From contig NZ_PJBB01000003.1 of assembly GCF_002836595.1 (NCBI RefSeq), positions 2,727,001-2,791,000 on the forward strand: a stretch of DNA of 64,000 bases, read 5' to 3'. Shown here one piece after another: positions 23,690-31,852 of the stretch (positions are counted from its first letter, which is position 1; each line of letters opens with the position of its first letter). This DNA comes from Tenacibaculum sp. Bg11-29. GTDB taxonomy: Bacteria > Bacteroidota > Bacteroidia > Flavobacteriales > Flavobacteriaceae. Made by a program: the position numbers and the translations under genes. The notes under the pieces were generated by a model. That model was not told where the DNA came from, did not search any database, and saw nothing but the letters and a program-made list of their open reading frames with translations.

Positions 23690-24572
23690 TGTTATAAATA
23701 TTTTTTAAGGAAGTCTTTAAATTAGGAAAGTTAAAAGAGTATAATTCATTTACTTTTTTTGATGAAACTCTACTACCTTTAATAAGGATACTCGACATTT
23801 CACCTAAAATTACTTTTAATATAAAAGAAGGTGCTTTAAATGGGAACATTGGTTTATTAATAACTTCAGCTATTGTTTTGGTAAAAGTTTCATTAGTATG
23901 ATGCTCTGGAGCTATAGCATTGTATATTCCTGTAAAATTAGTGTCTTTTATAGCTTTTATATAAAGATTACATAAATCATCAATATGAATCCATGGCATG
24001 TATTGTTTTCCGTTTCCTAATGCAGCTAAAAACAAAGGAGTATTCATTTTAGATAAAGCTCCACCTGATTTAGCAAGTACAACTCCGGTACGTAAAATAG
24101 TTACAGGAACATTTAATTGGTTAAAATTAAGTGCAGACTTTTCCCATTCAACACAAACTTTAGAAATAAAATCATTTTCAGGAGCATCGGTTTCTGTGAA
24201 AATTTGTGGTGAAGTAACAGCACCATAATAGCCAATTCCTGATGCCGAAATAAAACCTTTCAAATCAATATTTAATTCTTTTACTTTTTTAAGTAACAAA
24301 TCTGTAGATAGTACTCTACTATTAATAAGTTCTTTTTTACGTTTATTCGTCCAACGTTTATCAGCAATTCCTGCACCAGCTAAATGAATAATATGTGTAA
24401 TGTTTTTAAAGGCATTATCATCAATATATTCTTCCGTAATATTCCATCCAAACTCATTTTTTAAAGTAGGAGTACGGGTAAGAATAGCAACTTCGTAATT
24501 TTTATCTTTTAATTTTTTTTGAAGATATTTTCCAACCAAACCTGTTCCACCAGTAATTAAAACCTTTACCAT
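23682..24572 (-). CDS. TIGR01777-type NAD(P)-dependent epimerase/oxidoreductase (SDR fold)
   Basis: This 296-residue protein has an extended short-chain-dehydrogenase fold. The nucleotide site ITGGTGLVGKYL is at residues 6-17. IIHLAGAGIADKRWTNKRK marks the YfcH/TIGR01777 group, and SASGIGYYG contains the Ser/Tyr catalytic pair. A small C-terminal domain (FPFKAPSFILKVILGEMSSI) matches DUF1731. Substrates of this group are mostly undefined; a link to cell-division protein SulA homologues in older names is nominal only. It overlaps both neighbours by 7-8 bp, so translation is coupled. Confidence 0.85.
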   Translation of the reverse strand: MVKVLITGGTGLVGKYLQKKLKDKNYEVAILTRTPTLKNEFGWNITEEYIDDNAFKNITHIIHLAGAGIADKRWTNKRKKELINSRVLSTDLLLKKVKELNIDLKGFISASGIGYYGAVTSPQIFTETDAPENDFISKVCVEWEKSALNFNQLNVPVTILRTGVVLAKSGGALSKMNTPLFLAALGNGKQYMPWIHIDDLCNLYIKAIKDTNFTGIYNAIAPEHHTNETFTKTIAEVINKPMFPFKAPSFILKVILGEMSSILIKGSRVSSKKVNELYSFNFPNLKTSLKNIYNNE

Positions 24573-25144
24573 GTTCCTCTCATTTTTATATTCTCTTCAC
24601 AAAGTCGAATGATTTCTGTAATTCTTTTTAAACGTGTTGTTTCTCTCTTTGCTTGATCTAACCAATATAAGTATCCTTTTTTATATGATTTTGCAAATTT
24701 GTTATAGTTGTTAAAAGCTATTGAGTTTTTATCAAACTCAATTTGTAGATCATCAGGAATAATTAAATTATCTACATTATCTAAAGCTGTCCAAGAACCA
24801 TTTTTTTTGGCAATTTCTACAGATTTCACGCCAGTTTCATGAATTAATTTATTTGTAGTTAATTCTATGATGTATTTTTTATTTAAAGCACTCCAAACAC
24901 TTTTAGGTTTTCTAGGACAAAAGTATTGTTGACGTTTACCATCTCCTAAACTTTTTACGGTAGAATCTATCCACCCGTAGCATAAAGCAACTTTAACAGC
25001 TTCCTCCCAACGCATTGAAGGTTCAGGGTTTTCAACTTTATAAAATATAAGATATATACCCTGGTATTTATCATAATTTTCTGAAAGCCAAGTTCTCCAT
25101 TCGATATCCGTTTTAAAATAGAGTTGAATCTTTTTAGAAGCCAT
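24566..25144 (-). CDS. YdeI/OmpD-associated family protein
   Basis: This 192-residue cytoplasmic protein has the family hallmarks: WRTWLSENYDKYQGIYLIFY, then RWEEAVKVALCYGWIDSTVK, then RQQYFCPRKPKSVWSALNKK. A C-terminal helical part contains YWLDQAKRETTRLKRI. The family is linked to stress and antimicrobial-peptide resistance in enteric bacteria, but the biochemical role is unknown. The start codon shares a base with the stop of the M28 peptidase gene. No signal peptide is visible. Confidence 0.82.
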   Translation of the reverse strand: MASKKIQLYFKTDIEWRTWLSENYDKYQGIYLIFYKVENPEPSMRWEEAVKVALCYGWIDSTVKSLGDGKRQQYFCPRKPKSVWSALNKKYIIELTTNKLIHETGVKSVEIAKKNGSWTALDNVDNLIIPDDLQIEFDKNSIAFNNYNKFAKSYKKGYLYWLDQAKRETTRLKRITEIIRLCEENIKMRGTW

Positions 25145-26484
25145 TATTTTCTAATAATTTTTGAAGGAAAACTAACGATGCTTTCATGTCCGTTTTCACC
25201 AACAGCAGCAACTCCAAAAAAGTAATTGTCAAGTACAATTCCTTCTAAAGTAAATTCATTAATATTATTTTTCACATACCTACTATTATCCCAAGTAGGA
25301 GAAGTAGTATCTCTCCAATAAATTTTGTAGCCTTTTACATTTGAAACTTTATCCCATTTTAATTTTGCAGCAGCTTCTACAATTCCTCCAATAGCTACAT
25401 TTTTGGGAGAAGGAGGGGCAGATGCGATACTTGCTAAATTAATAGCATTAACAGCAGTTAATTTTTTAACATAATTAAAATTCACAAACTTAAGTCTATC
25501 ACCATATTCAATGCCATTTTCTATACGAATATTTTGATGTTGTTGTGTGTAATTTTCATGAGCTTCCATAATTCTGATACCTGAAAAACCAGCATCGTTA
25601 AAAGGGCGATGATGTCCGCCACGACCAAACCTGTCTAAACGATAAATCATTTTAGGATTCATCTCAGGCATATATGTTTTGGTAGTTTTATAAACGTAAC
25701 GAGCTAACTGACGAGAAATTCCATCAACTTCACCACCATAAAATCGACGTGCTTTTCGTTGTTGTTCAGTTTCGGTAGTTGGTGTTGGTTCAGAAAAAAT
25801 TCTAAATGTGCGATTATCTATTACGCCATCTACACCTTTTATATTACCAATCATATCATTATTAATAACGCCGATGATATTCCAATTCTTGTTTTTCGCA
25901 TAATTAGCTAAGCCTTTTCCTCCGAACAAACCTTGTTCTTCACCGGATAAACCAACATAGACAATACTATTATCAAATTTATACTTGCTTAATATACGAG
26001 CAGCTTCAATTGTACCAGCTATACCAGAAGCGTTATCATTTGCGCCAGGAGCATCATCAGTATAATTATTAGGATCAGTAATTCTAGAATCAATATCACC
26101 ACTCATAATTATATAATTATTAGGATTTTTTGTTCCTTTTTGAATAGCAACTACATTAACAACCCAAACATCTTTAGTAATTCTTTTATTAGCTCCTTTT
26201 TTAACCAAATCTTTTTGGTTAAAAACAGTTAAACAGTTATTACAATCTTTAGAAATAGTTTCTAGTTCATATTTAATCCAACGACGAGCAGCACCAATAC
26301 CTCTGGTGTTTGAAAGTGTATCACTTAGTGTATGACGAGTACCAAAATTAACAAGAGTTGTTATATCAGCTTTAATTCTATTAGTAGATATTGTATTAAT
26401 AATATCATACATTTTAGTATCTGTTTGTGCTTGAAGTACTGCTATTGAAAGTAAACAGCATAAAAAAAAGAATATTTTTTTCAT
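25144..26484 (-). CDS. Secreted M28-family zinc aminopeptidase with C-terminal fibronectin type III domain
   Basis: This 446-residue protein has a signal peptide (MKKIFFFLCCLLSIAVLQAQ). The catalytic domain (about residues 90-345) shows the M28 metal-ligand order: DDAPGANDNASGIAG (Asp), YVGLSGEEQGLFGG (Glu pair) and VINNDMIGN (Asp), with a later His in RGGHHRPF. Residues about 355-440 form a fibronectin type III domain (KLKWDKVSNVKGYKIYWRD). No T9SS sorting tail is seen, so it probably stays in the periplasm. It releases N-terminal amino acids from peptides. It is the first gene of a four-gene operon. Confidence 0.88.
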   Translation of the reverse strand: MKKIFFFLCCLLSIAVLQAQTDTKMYDIINTISTNRIKADITTLVNFGTRHTLSDTLSNTRGIGAARRWIKYELETISKDCNNCLTVFNQKDLVKKGANKRITKDVWVVNVVAIQKGTKNPNNYIIMSGDIDSRITDPNNYTDDAPGANDNASGIAGTIEAARILSKYKFDNSIVYVGLSGEEQGLFGGKGLANYAKNKNWNIIGVINNDMIGNIKGVDGVIDNRTFRIFSEPTPTTETEQQRKARRFYGGEVDGISRQLARYVYKTTKTYMPEMNPKMIYRLDRFGRGGHHRPFNDAGFSGIRIMEAHENYTQQHQNIRIENGIEYGDRLKFVNFNYVKKLTAVNAINLASIASAPPSPKNVAIGGIVEAAAKLKWDKVSNVKGYKIYWRDTTSPTWDNSRYVKNNINEFTLEGIVLDNYFFGVAAVGENGHESIVSFPSKIIRK

Positions 26485-26516
26485 TTAATAGATTTTAGAC
26501 AACTAAAATACAAAAG

Positions 26517-26550
26517 AAAAGAGGATGAAATTTAATTTCATCCTCTTTTT
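26517..26550 (-). terminator. Terminator after the DUF6249 gene
   Basis: AAAAGAGGATGAAATT and its exact inverse AATTTCATCCTCTTTT are separated by one T. It lies 23 bp downstream of the DUF6249 stop codon (minus strand) and 33 bp upstream of the M28 gene start. Confidence 0.85.
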
Positions 26551-26572
26551 AAAAACGTAATATGCTTACTAA

Positions 26573-26920
26573 TTATTCGTTATCTAATTTTTTTGTTAAG
26601 TTAAAACCAGCAAATAAACCTAATCCAGCCATAAAAAATATCATTGCAGGGTAAATAGCTTCAGCATCCATAGTTGTATAAGTATCTATTATAAGTGCCA
26701 AAAATACACCTAAACCAATTCCCATTAATAGTAGTGCTAAGTTTAAAACAATTACTCTTCCTGTTAATGTTGATTTTTTTCTTTCTCCTTGCATAAAAAT
26801 TTTAGCATCTACTCCTTTTTCAATTAATGCTAAACGCTCTTTATTACGTGTAGAGTAGAATAAATAAAAGATTCCGAAAATTATTGCGAATAAGAACATA
26901 AATACAATTGCTACTTCCAT
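26573..26920 (-). CDS. DUF6249-type small membrane protein
   Basis: This 115-residue protein has three hydrophobic segments (residues about 3-22, 58-80 and 88-107). Between them lies the charged motif NKERLALIEKGVDAKIFMQG, which recurs in DUF6249 proteins of Bacteroidota. Function unknown. It is divergent from an ECF sigma-factor gene across a 137-bp gap. This arrangement is common in flavobacteria and suggests it is a target of, or partner to, that sigma factor. Confidence 0.75.
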   Translation of the reverse strand: MEVAIVFMFLFAIIFGIFYLFYSTRNKERLALIEKGVDAKIFMQGERKKSTLTGRVIVLNLALLLMGIGLGVFLALIIDTYTTMDAEAIYPAMIFFMAGLGLFAGFNLTKKLDNE

Positions 26921-27057
26921 ATTTTTAATTTTAAATGATTATTTTTAATGTGTTTGCAAGTATGACCATAGACTTATAAAAAAGGTTACAGAAAAATTAA
27001 AAAACTTTTTTCGAAAATAATGTAACCTTTTAAAACAATATACAGTCAAAGATTAAA

Positions 27058-27642
27058 ATGACTACTAAAAACGACCAAACATATATTAATGAAGTGCTAA
27101 ATGGTAATACCAATGCATTTTCTATTTTAATAGAAAAGTATAAGGTTATGGTATTTACTTTGGCTTTAAAAATGGTAAAGAGTAGGGAAGAGGCAGAAGA
27201 AATTTCTCAGGATACTTTTATTAAAGCTTTTAAAAATTTAAATAAGTTTAAAGGAGAATCAAAGTTTTCGACATGGTTGTATAAAATTGGTTACAGAACT
27301 TGTTTAGATAGTTTAAAAAAGAATAAAGAGAAATATAATACTGATACTATAGATGAAATTACAATTAATAAAATAAAATCTACAGAAGGTATTTTAGAAG
27401 GTATTGAACGAAAAGAACGTGCAGAGATAATAAATAAATGTATGTTAAGTTTACCAGAAGACGAACGTTCTATTTTATGGATGTTTTATTTTGAAGAATT
27501 GAGTTTAAAGGAAATTATAGCTATAACAGACTTTTCAGAAGCAAATGTAAAAGTAAAGTTACATAGGGCTAGAAAAAGGTTGTTAAATATTGTAAAACAA
27601 AAAGTTGAACCCGAATTAATAAATCATTATGGGAGAAGATAA
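27058..27642 (+). CDS. ECF-type RNA polymerase sigma factor
   Basis: This 194-residue protein has sigma-70 region 2 (FSILIEKYKVMVFTLALKMV, then EEAEEISQDTFIKAFKNLNKF, with the KFSTWLYKIGYRTCLD -10-recognition helix). Region 4 (LPEDERSILWMFYFEELSLK, then ANVKVKLHRARKRL) follows. There is no region 3, as is normal for ECF factors. It directs transcription of an unknown regulon. The next gene overlaps it by 14 bp and encodes a single-pass membrane protein placed like an anti-sigma factor. Confidence 0.9.
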   Translation: MTTKNDQTYINEVLNGNTNAFSILIEKYKVMVFTLALKMVKSREEAEEISQDTFIKAFKNLNKFKGESKFSTWLYKIGYRTCLDSLKKNKEKYNTDTIDEITINKIKSTEGILEGIERKERAEIINKCMLSLPEDERSILWMFYFEELSLKEIIAITDFSEANVKVKLHRARKRLLNIVKQKVEPELINHYGRR

Positions 27643-28042
27643 AAACATAAATGAATTAGATGCTTTTTCTAAAAAGTATATTAAGGAAATAAAGATAGAA
27701 ACACCATCAATAGATTTTACAGCTAATTTGATGGATACATTATTACAAAAAGAAAATTCTGAAATTTATAAAGCCACTGCTTTAATATCAAAAAAAGTGT
27801 GGTTTGTTCTTGTAGGGGTTTTAGGAGTATGTATTTTATATGTATCAAGAGGAACTTCTTTAACATGGATGAAAATGCCTAAAGTTAATTTAGATTTTTT
27901 CTCTAGAATTCAAATTCCTAATTTATTTGAAGGTATTACTGTTTCTAATACAATGCTATTTGCTTGTTTCTTTTTTACATTAATGTTCTTTGGACAGATT
28001 TACTTATTAAAAAACCATTTCACAAAGAATTTAAATGTGTAA
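27629..28042 (+). CDS. Membrane protein, possible anti-sigma partner
   Basis: This 137-residue protein has a cytosolic N-terminus of about 50 residues (ELDAFSKKYIKEIKIETPS). One transmembrane segment follows near residues 53-70 (VWFVLVGVLGVCILYVS), and a second at about residues 108-128. I do not recognise a zinc-binding anti-sigma motif. The gene overlaps the sigma gene by 14 bp, which is the usual layout for anti-sigma factors, so a regulatory role is inferred from context only. A terminator follows. Confidence 0.7.
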   Translation: MGEDKNINELDAFSKKYIKEIKIETPSIDFTANLMDTLLQKENSEIYKATALISKKVWFVLVGVLGVCILYVSRGTSLTWMKMPKVNLDFFSRIQIPNLFEGITVSNTMLFACFFFTLMFFGQIYLLKNHFTKNLNV

Positions 28043-28114
28043 GGTCTTTTAATGAGTTGAATAAATTTTAAAATAAGAATGTTTGTTCTTTGAAAATCAC
28101 ATTAAATATAAATA

Positions 28115-28155
28115 AAACCACCAATTATTTCTGAATGAAAAAATTGGTGGTTTTC
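28115..28155. terminator. Bidirectional terminator
   Basis: AAAACCACCAATT (28114-28126) pairs with AATTGGTGGTTTT (28142-28154). It lies between the convergent sigma-operon and T9SS-cargo genes. Confidence 0.85.
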
Positions 28156-28189
28156 TATTTTTAATAATCTTAAAAGATATAAAGTTCTT

Positions 28190-30241
28190 TTATTTTTTTA
28201 TAAATTTCTTAGCGTAAACACCTTCTGGAGTGGTTATCTGTATAATATAATTTCCTTGTTTTAATGTTGAAACATTTATTGGTTCATTATTATATTTACC
28301 ACTAGAAATATTTTTACCTATTAGATCAAAAATTTGATAAGCAGTAACTTTTGATGATGTAGATTTTATTTGTAAAATTTCTGTTGCAGGATTAGGAAAT
28401 ATTTTTAAATCATTACTAGTAACCTTAAGTGTATTTATACCTTTTTTAGATTTCGTTAATTCTTGTTTTTCGTTTTTAAGGCGACAAGAAATTAAGTTAG
28501 ACTGAATTCCGTACTCTCTAGCTTCTTGCCAAGGCGCACAGTTATTATTTAAATACATACCATGCTTTACATAATACAAACAACCTGGTTCTAATTGATA
28601 ATTAAATGTAAGTGCATCTGTATTATATATATAAGGAGTTGGTTGTTGCCACCAGCCAATAGAACTCACAGTTGCTGGAGTCATATTAGGTATATTAGGA
28701 TCGTAATATTTAATTAAATACCAATCTGAATTTGGATTAACTCCAAAAGGTTGGTTTGCTCCTACAACGCTTAATGTATTAGTACATACGGTGTATGTAA
28801 AAGAAGTATCAAAATTAGTAGTTGAATTTCCCCATGAAAGGTTAAAAGCATTGGTGTGCCCGATAGCATTAATAGGAAAGTTGACATTTGTATCAGGGTT
28901 TAAATCGATGGTGCCAGAAAGATCTCCAGTTGCAAATATAGTATCGCAATCATTAATAACTATTGATTTAACAGAACCACCATCGCCTCCTTTATGTAAC
29001 CAACCAAGAGCTCCATCTGTAGCACCATATCTTCCTATAAATAGCCCGCCATTAACTGAAAGACCACCAACAACTATTCCTCCTTGATTATCGATAGCAA
29101 TAGCATTTCCTCTGTCATATGCATAATTATTATTTAAACCTGCAATTCTTTGAAACCATCTAAATGCTCCATTATTATTTAAAGAGGTAATAAATACATC
29201 TTTATGTCCTTGGTTTGAAGTCACGTATTGAGAATTATTTGGGTCAAAATCAATAATTCCATTAAAATCACCAATTAAATAGACATTGTTATTATTATCT
29301 ACCTCAATGGCTTTAGCTATTACAGAGCCCTTAGTGTTTTTATTTTTGTTAATTCCTTTTGCCCATAATACATGACCTCCGTTATTAATTTTTAAGACAA
29401 ACGTATTTATACCATACCAAGGAGAAGGAGTATAAGGGGTAGTAAGTAAATTTGAAATTACGTTTGTTGATGGGAATGCACGTTGATCTAGCTTATGAAT
29501 GTAAGTTCCAGTCATGTATACGTTTCCTGCATCGTCTCCAGTCAACCCGTAACTAGACTCACTTTTATTACTACCAAAAGTTTCCACCCAAATATCCGCG
29601 CCAGTTATTGGATTTAATTTATACAGAAAAAAATCGGATGTGACAGAAGATGGTGTTTGAACAGTTGTATAATTTCCTGTAAAATACAATTCATTGGTGT
29701 TTTTATTGAAAAAAATTGAACGTCCATCATCACCTCCAGAAAGGCCAAAGTTTCTTGCCCATAATACATTTCCAATAGCATTTAATTTTAGAACAAAGAT
29801 ATCTGTACCCCCATTAGAAGTAATGCTTGTAGAAGCATCAAAAACTAATACTCCACTAAAAGCACCTACAACATAAATATTATTGTTAGTATCGGTTGTA
29901 ATAGAATTTCCTATAACGATTCCTTGATTTCCAAAGTTTTTATGCCATATATAATTACCATTTTCATCTAATTTTTGTACGTACAAATTTGCTGAGTTAT
30001 CTCCATTGGAAAATGCCTGATTAGTAGGACTAGGGTCAAAATCTGAGTTTCCCCAAGAAAACCCTGTGGTTATTAAATCACCATTTTCATCTTTAGCAAT
30101 ATCGTTTCCTGAGCTAACACCTACCATTCCAGGGGCACTATAAGGTATTGAATTACCCCAATTAAATGATTGTTGGGCTACCACTTTGTTTAGGAATAAT
30201 AAGGCGAATAAAATTCCTAGAATTATTTTTTTTTCTTTCAT
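28190..30241 (-). CDS. Type IX secretion cargo with repeated beta-propeller (SBBP-like) blades
   Basis: This 683-residue protein has a signal peptide (KIILGILFALLFLNKVVAQ). Residues about 45-470 hold eight or so SBBP-like repeats with the pattern ..DxxGNxYxxGxFxGxxxFD.....G..DxFxxKLNxxGxxxWxxxxG, for example NNIYVVGAFSGVLVFDAS. A short Ig-like or carbohydrate-type region follows. The C-terminal 75 residues form a type A T9SS sorting domain, beginning KIFPNPATEILQIKS and ending GVYAKKFIKK. It is therefore expected to be secreted or anchored on the cell surface. Substrate or adhesion partner unknown. It is a single gene, with no partner in the same direction nearby. Confidence 0.88.
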   Translation of the reverse strand: MKEKKIILGILFALLFLNKVVAQQSFNWGNSIPYSAPGMVGVSSGNDIAKDENGDLITTGFSWGNSDFDPSPTNQAFSNGDNSANLYVQKLDENGNYIWHKNFGNQGIVIGNSITTDTNNNIYVVGAFSGVLVFDASTSITSNGGTDIFVLKLNAIGNVLWARNFGLSGGDDGRSIFFNKNTNELYFTGNYTTVQTPSSVTSDFFLYKLNPITGADIWVETFGSNKSESSYGLTGDDAGNVYMTGTYIHKLDQRAFPSTNVISNLLTTPYTPSPWYGINTFVLKINNGGHVLWAKGINKNKNTKGSVIAKAIEVDNNNNVYLIGDFNGIIDFDPNNSQYVTSNQGHKDVFITSLNNNGAFRWFQRIAGLNNNYAYDRGNAIAIDNQGGIVVGGLSVNGGLFIGRYGATDGALGWLHKGGDGGSVKSIVINDCDTIFATGDLSGTIDLNPDTNVNFPINAIGHTNAFNLSWGNSTTNFDTSFTYTVCTNTLSVVGANQPFGVNPNSDWYLIKYYDPNIPNMTPATVSSIGWWQQPTPYIYNTDALTFNYQLEPGCLYYVKHGMYLNNNCAPWQEAREYGIQSNLISCRLKNEKQELTKSKKGINTLKVTSNDLKIFPNPATEILQIKSTSSKVTAYQIFDLIGKNISSGKYNNEPINVSTLKQGNYIIQITTPEGVYAKKFIKK

Positions 30242-30593
30242 AATTTTAATGTTTTGTATAGAAGCAGATAGCTTCTAAAATGTTTTTTAATAAGTAATGC
30301 TTAGATAGTTTTTAAAAGGATTCTTATAGTTAAAAGTAATTTTTTCTTTTCCATTTTTAATAAAGTTTTTGGTTCGTATATTTTTATATAAACAAAGTAA
30401 GTTTACTTCAGTTTAATAGAAGGGAAATTATTTCCGAATGGTTTATTCTATCTTCCGAGAATAAAAAAAGAAACCACTTTTGAATATTCAAAAGTGGTTT
30501 CTTTAAGGTAGCCAATCTATGATATTAATTTTCTAATATGGCTAATAGAGTATAATAAATGTTTTAGGTATGTGTTTTATTTTAAAAAATAAA
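30242..30593. other. Gene-free stretch with an inverted repeat and a terminator
   Basis: At 30259-30277 a perfect 7-5-7 inverted repeat TAGAAGC-AGATA-GCTTCTA lies 18 bp before the start of the T9SS-cargo gene and may be its operator. The rest is AT-rich, with no coding potential on either strand, apart from the terminator at 30467-30504. Confidence 0.5.
30467..30504 (-). terminator. 38-bp perfect palindrome, terminator of the propeller-NTF2 gene
   Basis: AAAGAAACCACTTTTGAAT is followed directly by its exact inverse. An A run on its left gives the U tract for minus-strand transcription. It lies 90 bp downstream of the gene ending at 30594. Confidence 0.8.
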
Positions 30594-31766
30594 TTAACGT
30601 ACAAATCTAACTGAGCTAATTTTACCATTAGTAATTTCATAAATAGCTACTGCTTTAAATGTATTACCGTTTGCAGTAACCAACTCTTCATCTATAACTA
30701 TAGTACCTTTTACAATTCTATTTAGTATTTTACAATGTAAATCGGTCGTTTTTTCAAACATTGGGGCATAACGTTTTCGCATTTCATCGATACCTTTATA
30801 GTTTAATTTATCAGGAAAAGTGTATACCTTTACGTTTTTAGCATATGGTTTTAAAAAGGCATCAATGTCTCTTTTATTATATCCTTCTAACTGCTCTTGA
30901 GCCAAAATTTTAGGAGAAACTTCGGCAACAATAGCTAATTTGGTGCCATTATGGTTTACGGTAATTCTAGATATATTGTTAATGTTTTCATCTTTAAACC
31001 TATGAAAAACACTCCAGTTTTTATCTTTTTTTAGATTAAATTGTAAAATCATATTTTGATTAGCGACCAGTATCGTTCCATTTGGGAGCCAGCAAATATC
31101 TTCTCTAGTTCTTGTAGAGGTAATTTTTTTAGTTTCTTTTGTTATAGGGTTTAAAGACCAAACTTCCCATGTTTTACCATTTTTTTTCATGAAACTCACT
31201 AAGTTAGAGTTTGGTATTTTATGTAAAGAACGCCCTGTTTGTTTTGTAATAGAACTATTTGTTTTCTTTTTTAAATTACTAACAAAAAGCTCTAAAGTAT
31301 CATTTACAATTACTGAAGAAATTAAAGTATTTTTATCATACCAATATGGATATGCAACAACCAAATTTTCGATTAATTCTTTACTTTTACCTGTTTTGAC
31401 AAAGTATTGATAAAAGCGTTGCAATCCGTCTTTATCTAATCTAACAGCCGATACATTTTTAGAACTAGGTATTCTTTGTGGGGAATACTCACTTCCATTT
31501 GGTGTGTTATTTATAAAATTTTTTTCTCCTGTATTCGTATTATATTTAATTATATCAGTTTGGTTGTTTCTTGTTGAAGCAAATAAAATATTTTCATCAT
31601 CATAAAAATGTGGTTGACTATCATAACCTTCGTTATTAGAAATATTTTTCCCATTAGTGATAATAAATTTACCTTCTTTTTTAGTAATATCAAATAAGTG
31701 TATTTCTGTATTAGTTTGCGCAAATGTTATGTTTGATACAAGTAGAAATAAGAATATTTTTTTCAT
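30594..31766 (-). CDS. Exported TolB-like propeller fused to an NTF2/SnoaL-like domain
   Basis: This 390-residue protein has a signal peptide (KKIFLFLLVSNITFAQ). Residues about 40-275 are TolB/WD40-like blades (YDSQPHFYDDENILFASTRN, NGSEYSPQRIPSSKNVSAVR). Residues about 283-390 are a complete NTF2/SnoaL-like domain (LEGYNKRDIDAFLKPYAKNV, KGIDEMRKRYAPMFE and a final NGKISSVRFVR). The two parts are usually separate proteins. A binding or sensing role in the periplasm is likely; no catalytic residues are obvious. It stands alone, with terminators on both sides. Confidence 0.82.
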   Translation of the reverse strand: MKKIFLFLLVSNITFAQTNTEIHLFDITKKEGKFIITNGKNISNNEGYDSQPHFYDDENILFASTRNNQTDIIKYNTNTGEKNFINNTPNGSEYSPQRIPSSKNVSAVRLDKDGLQRFYQYFVKTGKSKELIENLVVAYPYWYDKNTLISSVIVNDTLELFVSNLKKKTNSSITKQTGRSLHKIPNSNLVSFMKKNGKTWEVWSLNPITKETKKITSTRTREDICWLPNGTILVANQNMILQFNLKKDKNWSVFHRFKDENINNISRITVNHNGTKLAIVAEVSPKILAQEQLEGYNKRDIDAFLKPYAKNVKVYTFPDKLNYKGIDEMRKRYAPMFEKTTDLHCKILNRIVKGTIVIDEELVTANGNTFKAVAIYEITNGKISSVRFVR

Positions 31767-31794
31767 TATATGTTCTTTTAGAACTCTAAAAATA

Positions 31795-31832
31795 CTAAAA
31801 AAACCTCTTAAGAAATTTCTGAAGAGGTTTTA
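31795..31832 (-). terminator. Terminator after the DUF885 gene
   Basis: AAAACCTCTT (31800-31809) pairs with AAGAGGTTTT (31822-31831) around a 12-nt loop, with A tracts on both sides. It sits 21 bp downstream of the DUF885 stop on the minus strand. Confidence 0.82.
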
Positions 31833-31852
31833 AAAAAAATAAATAAGAAAGA

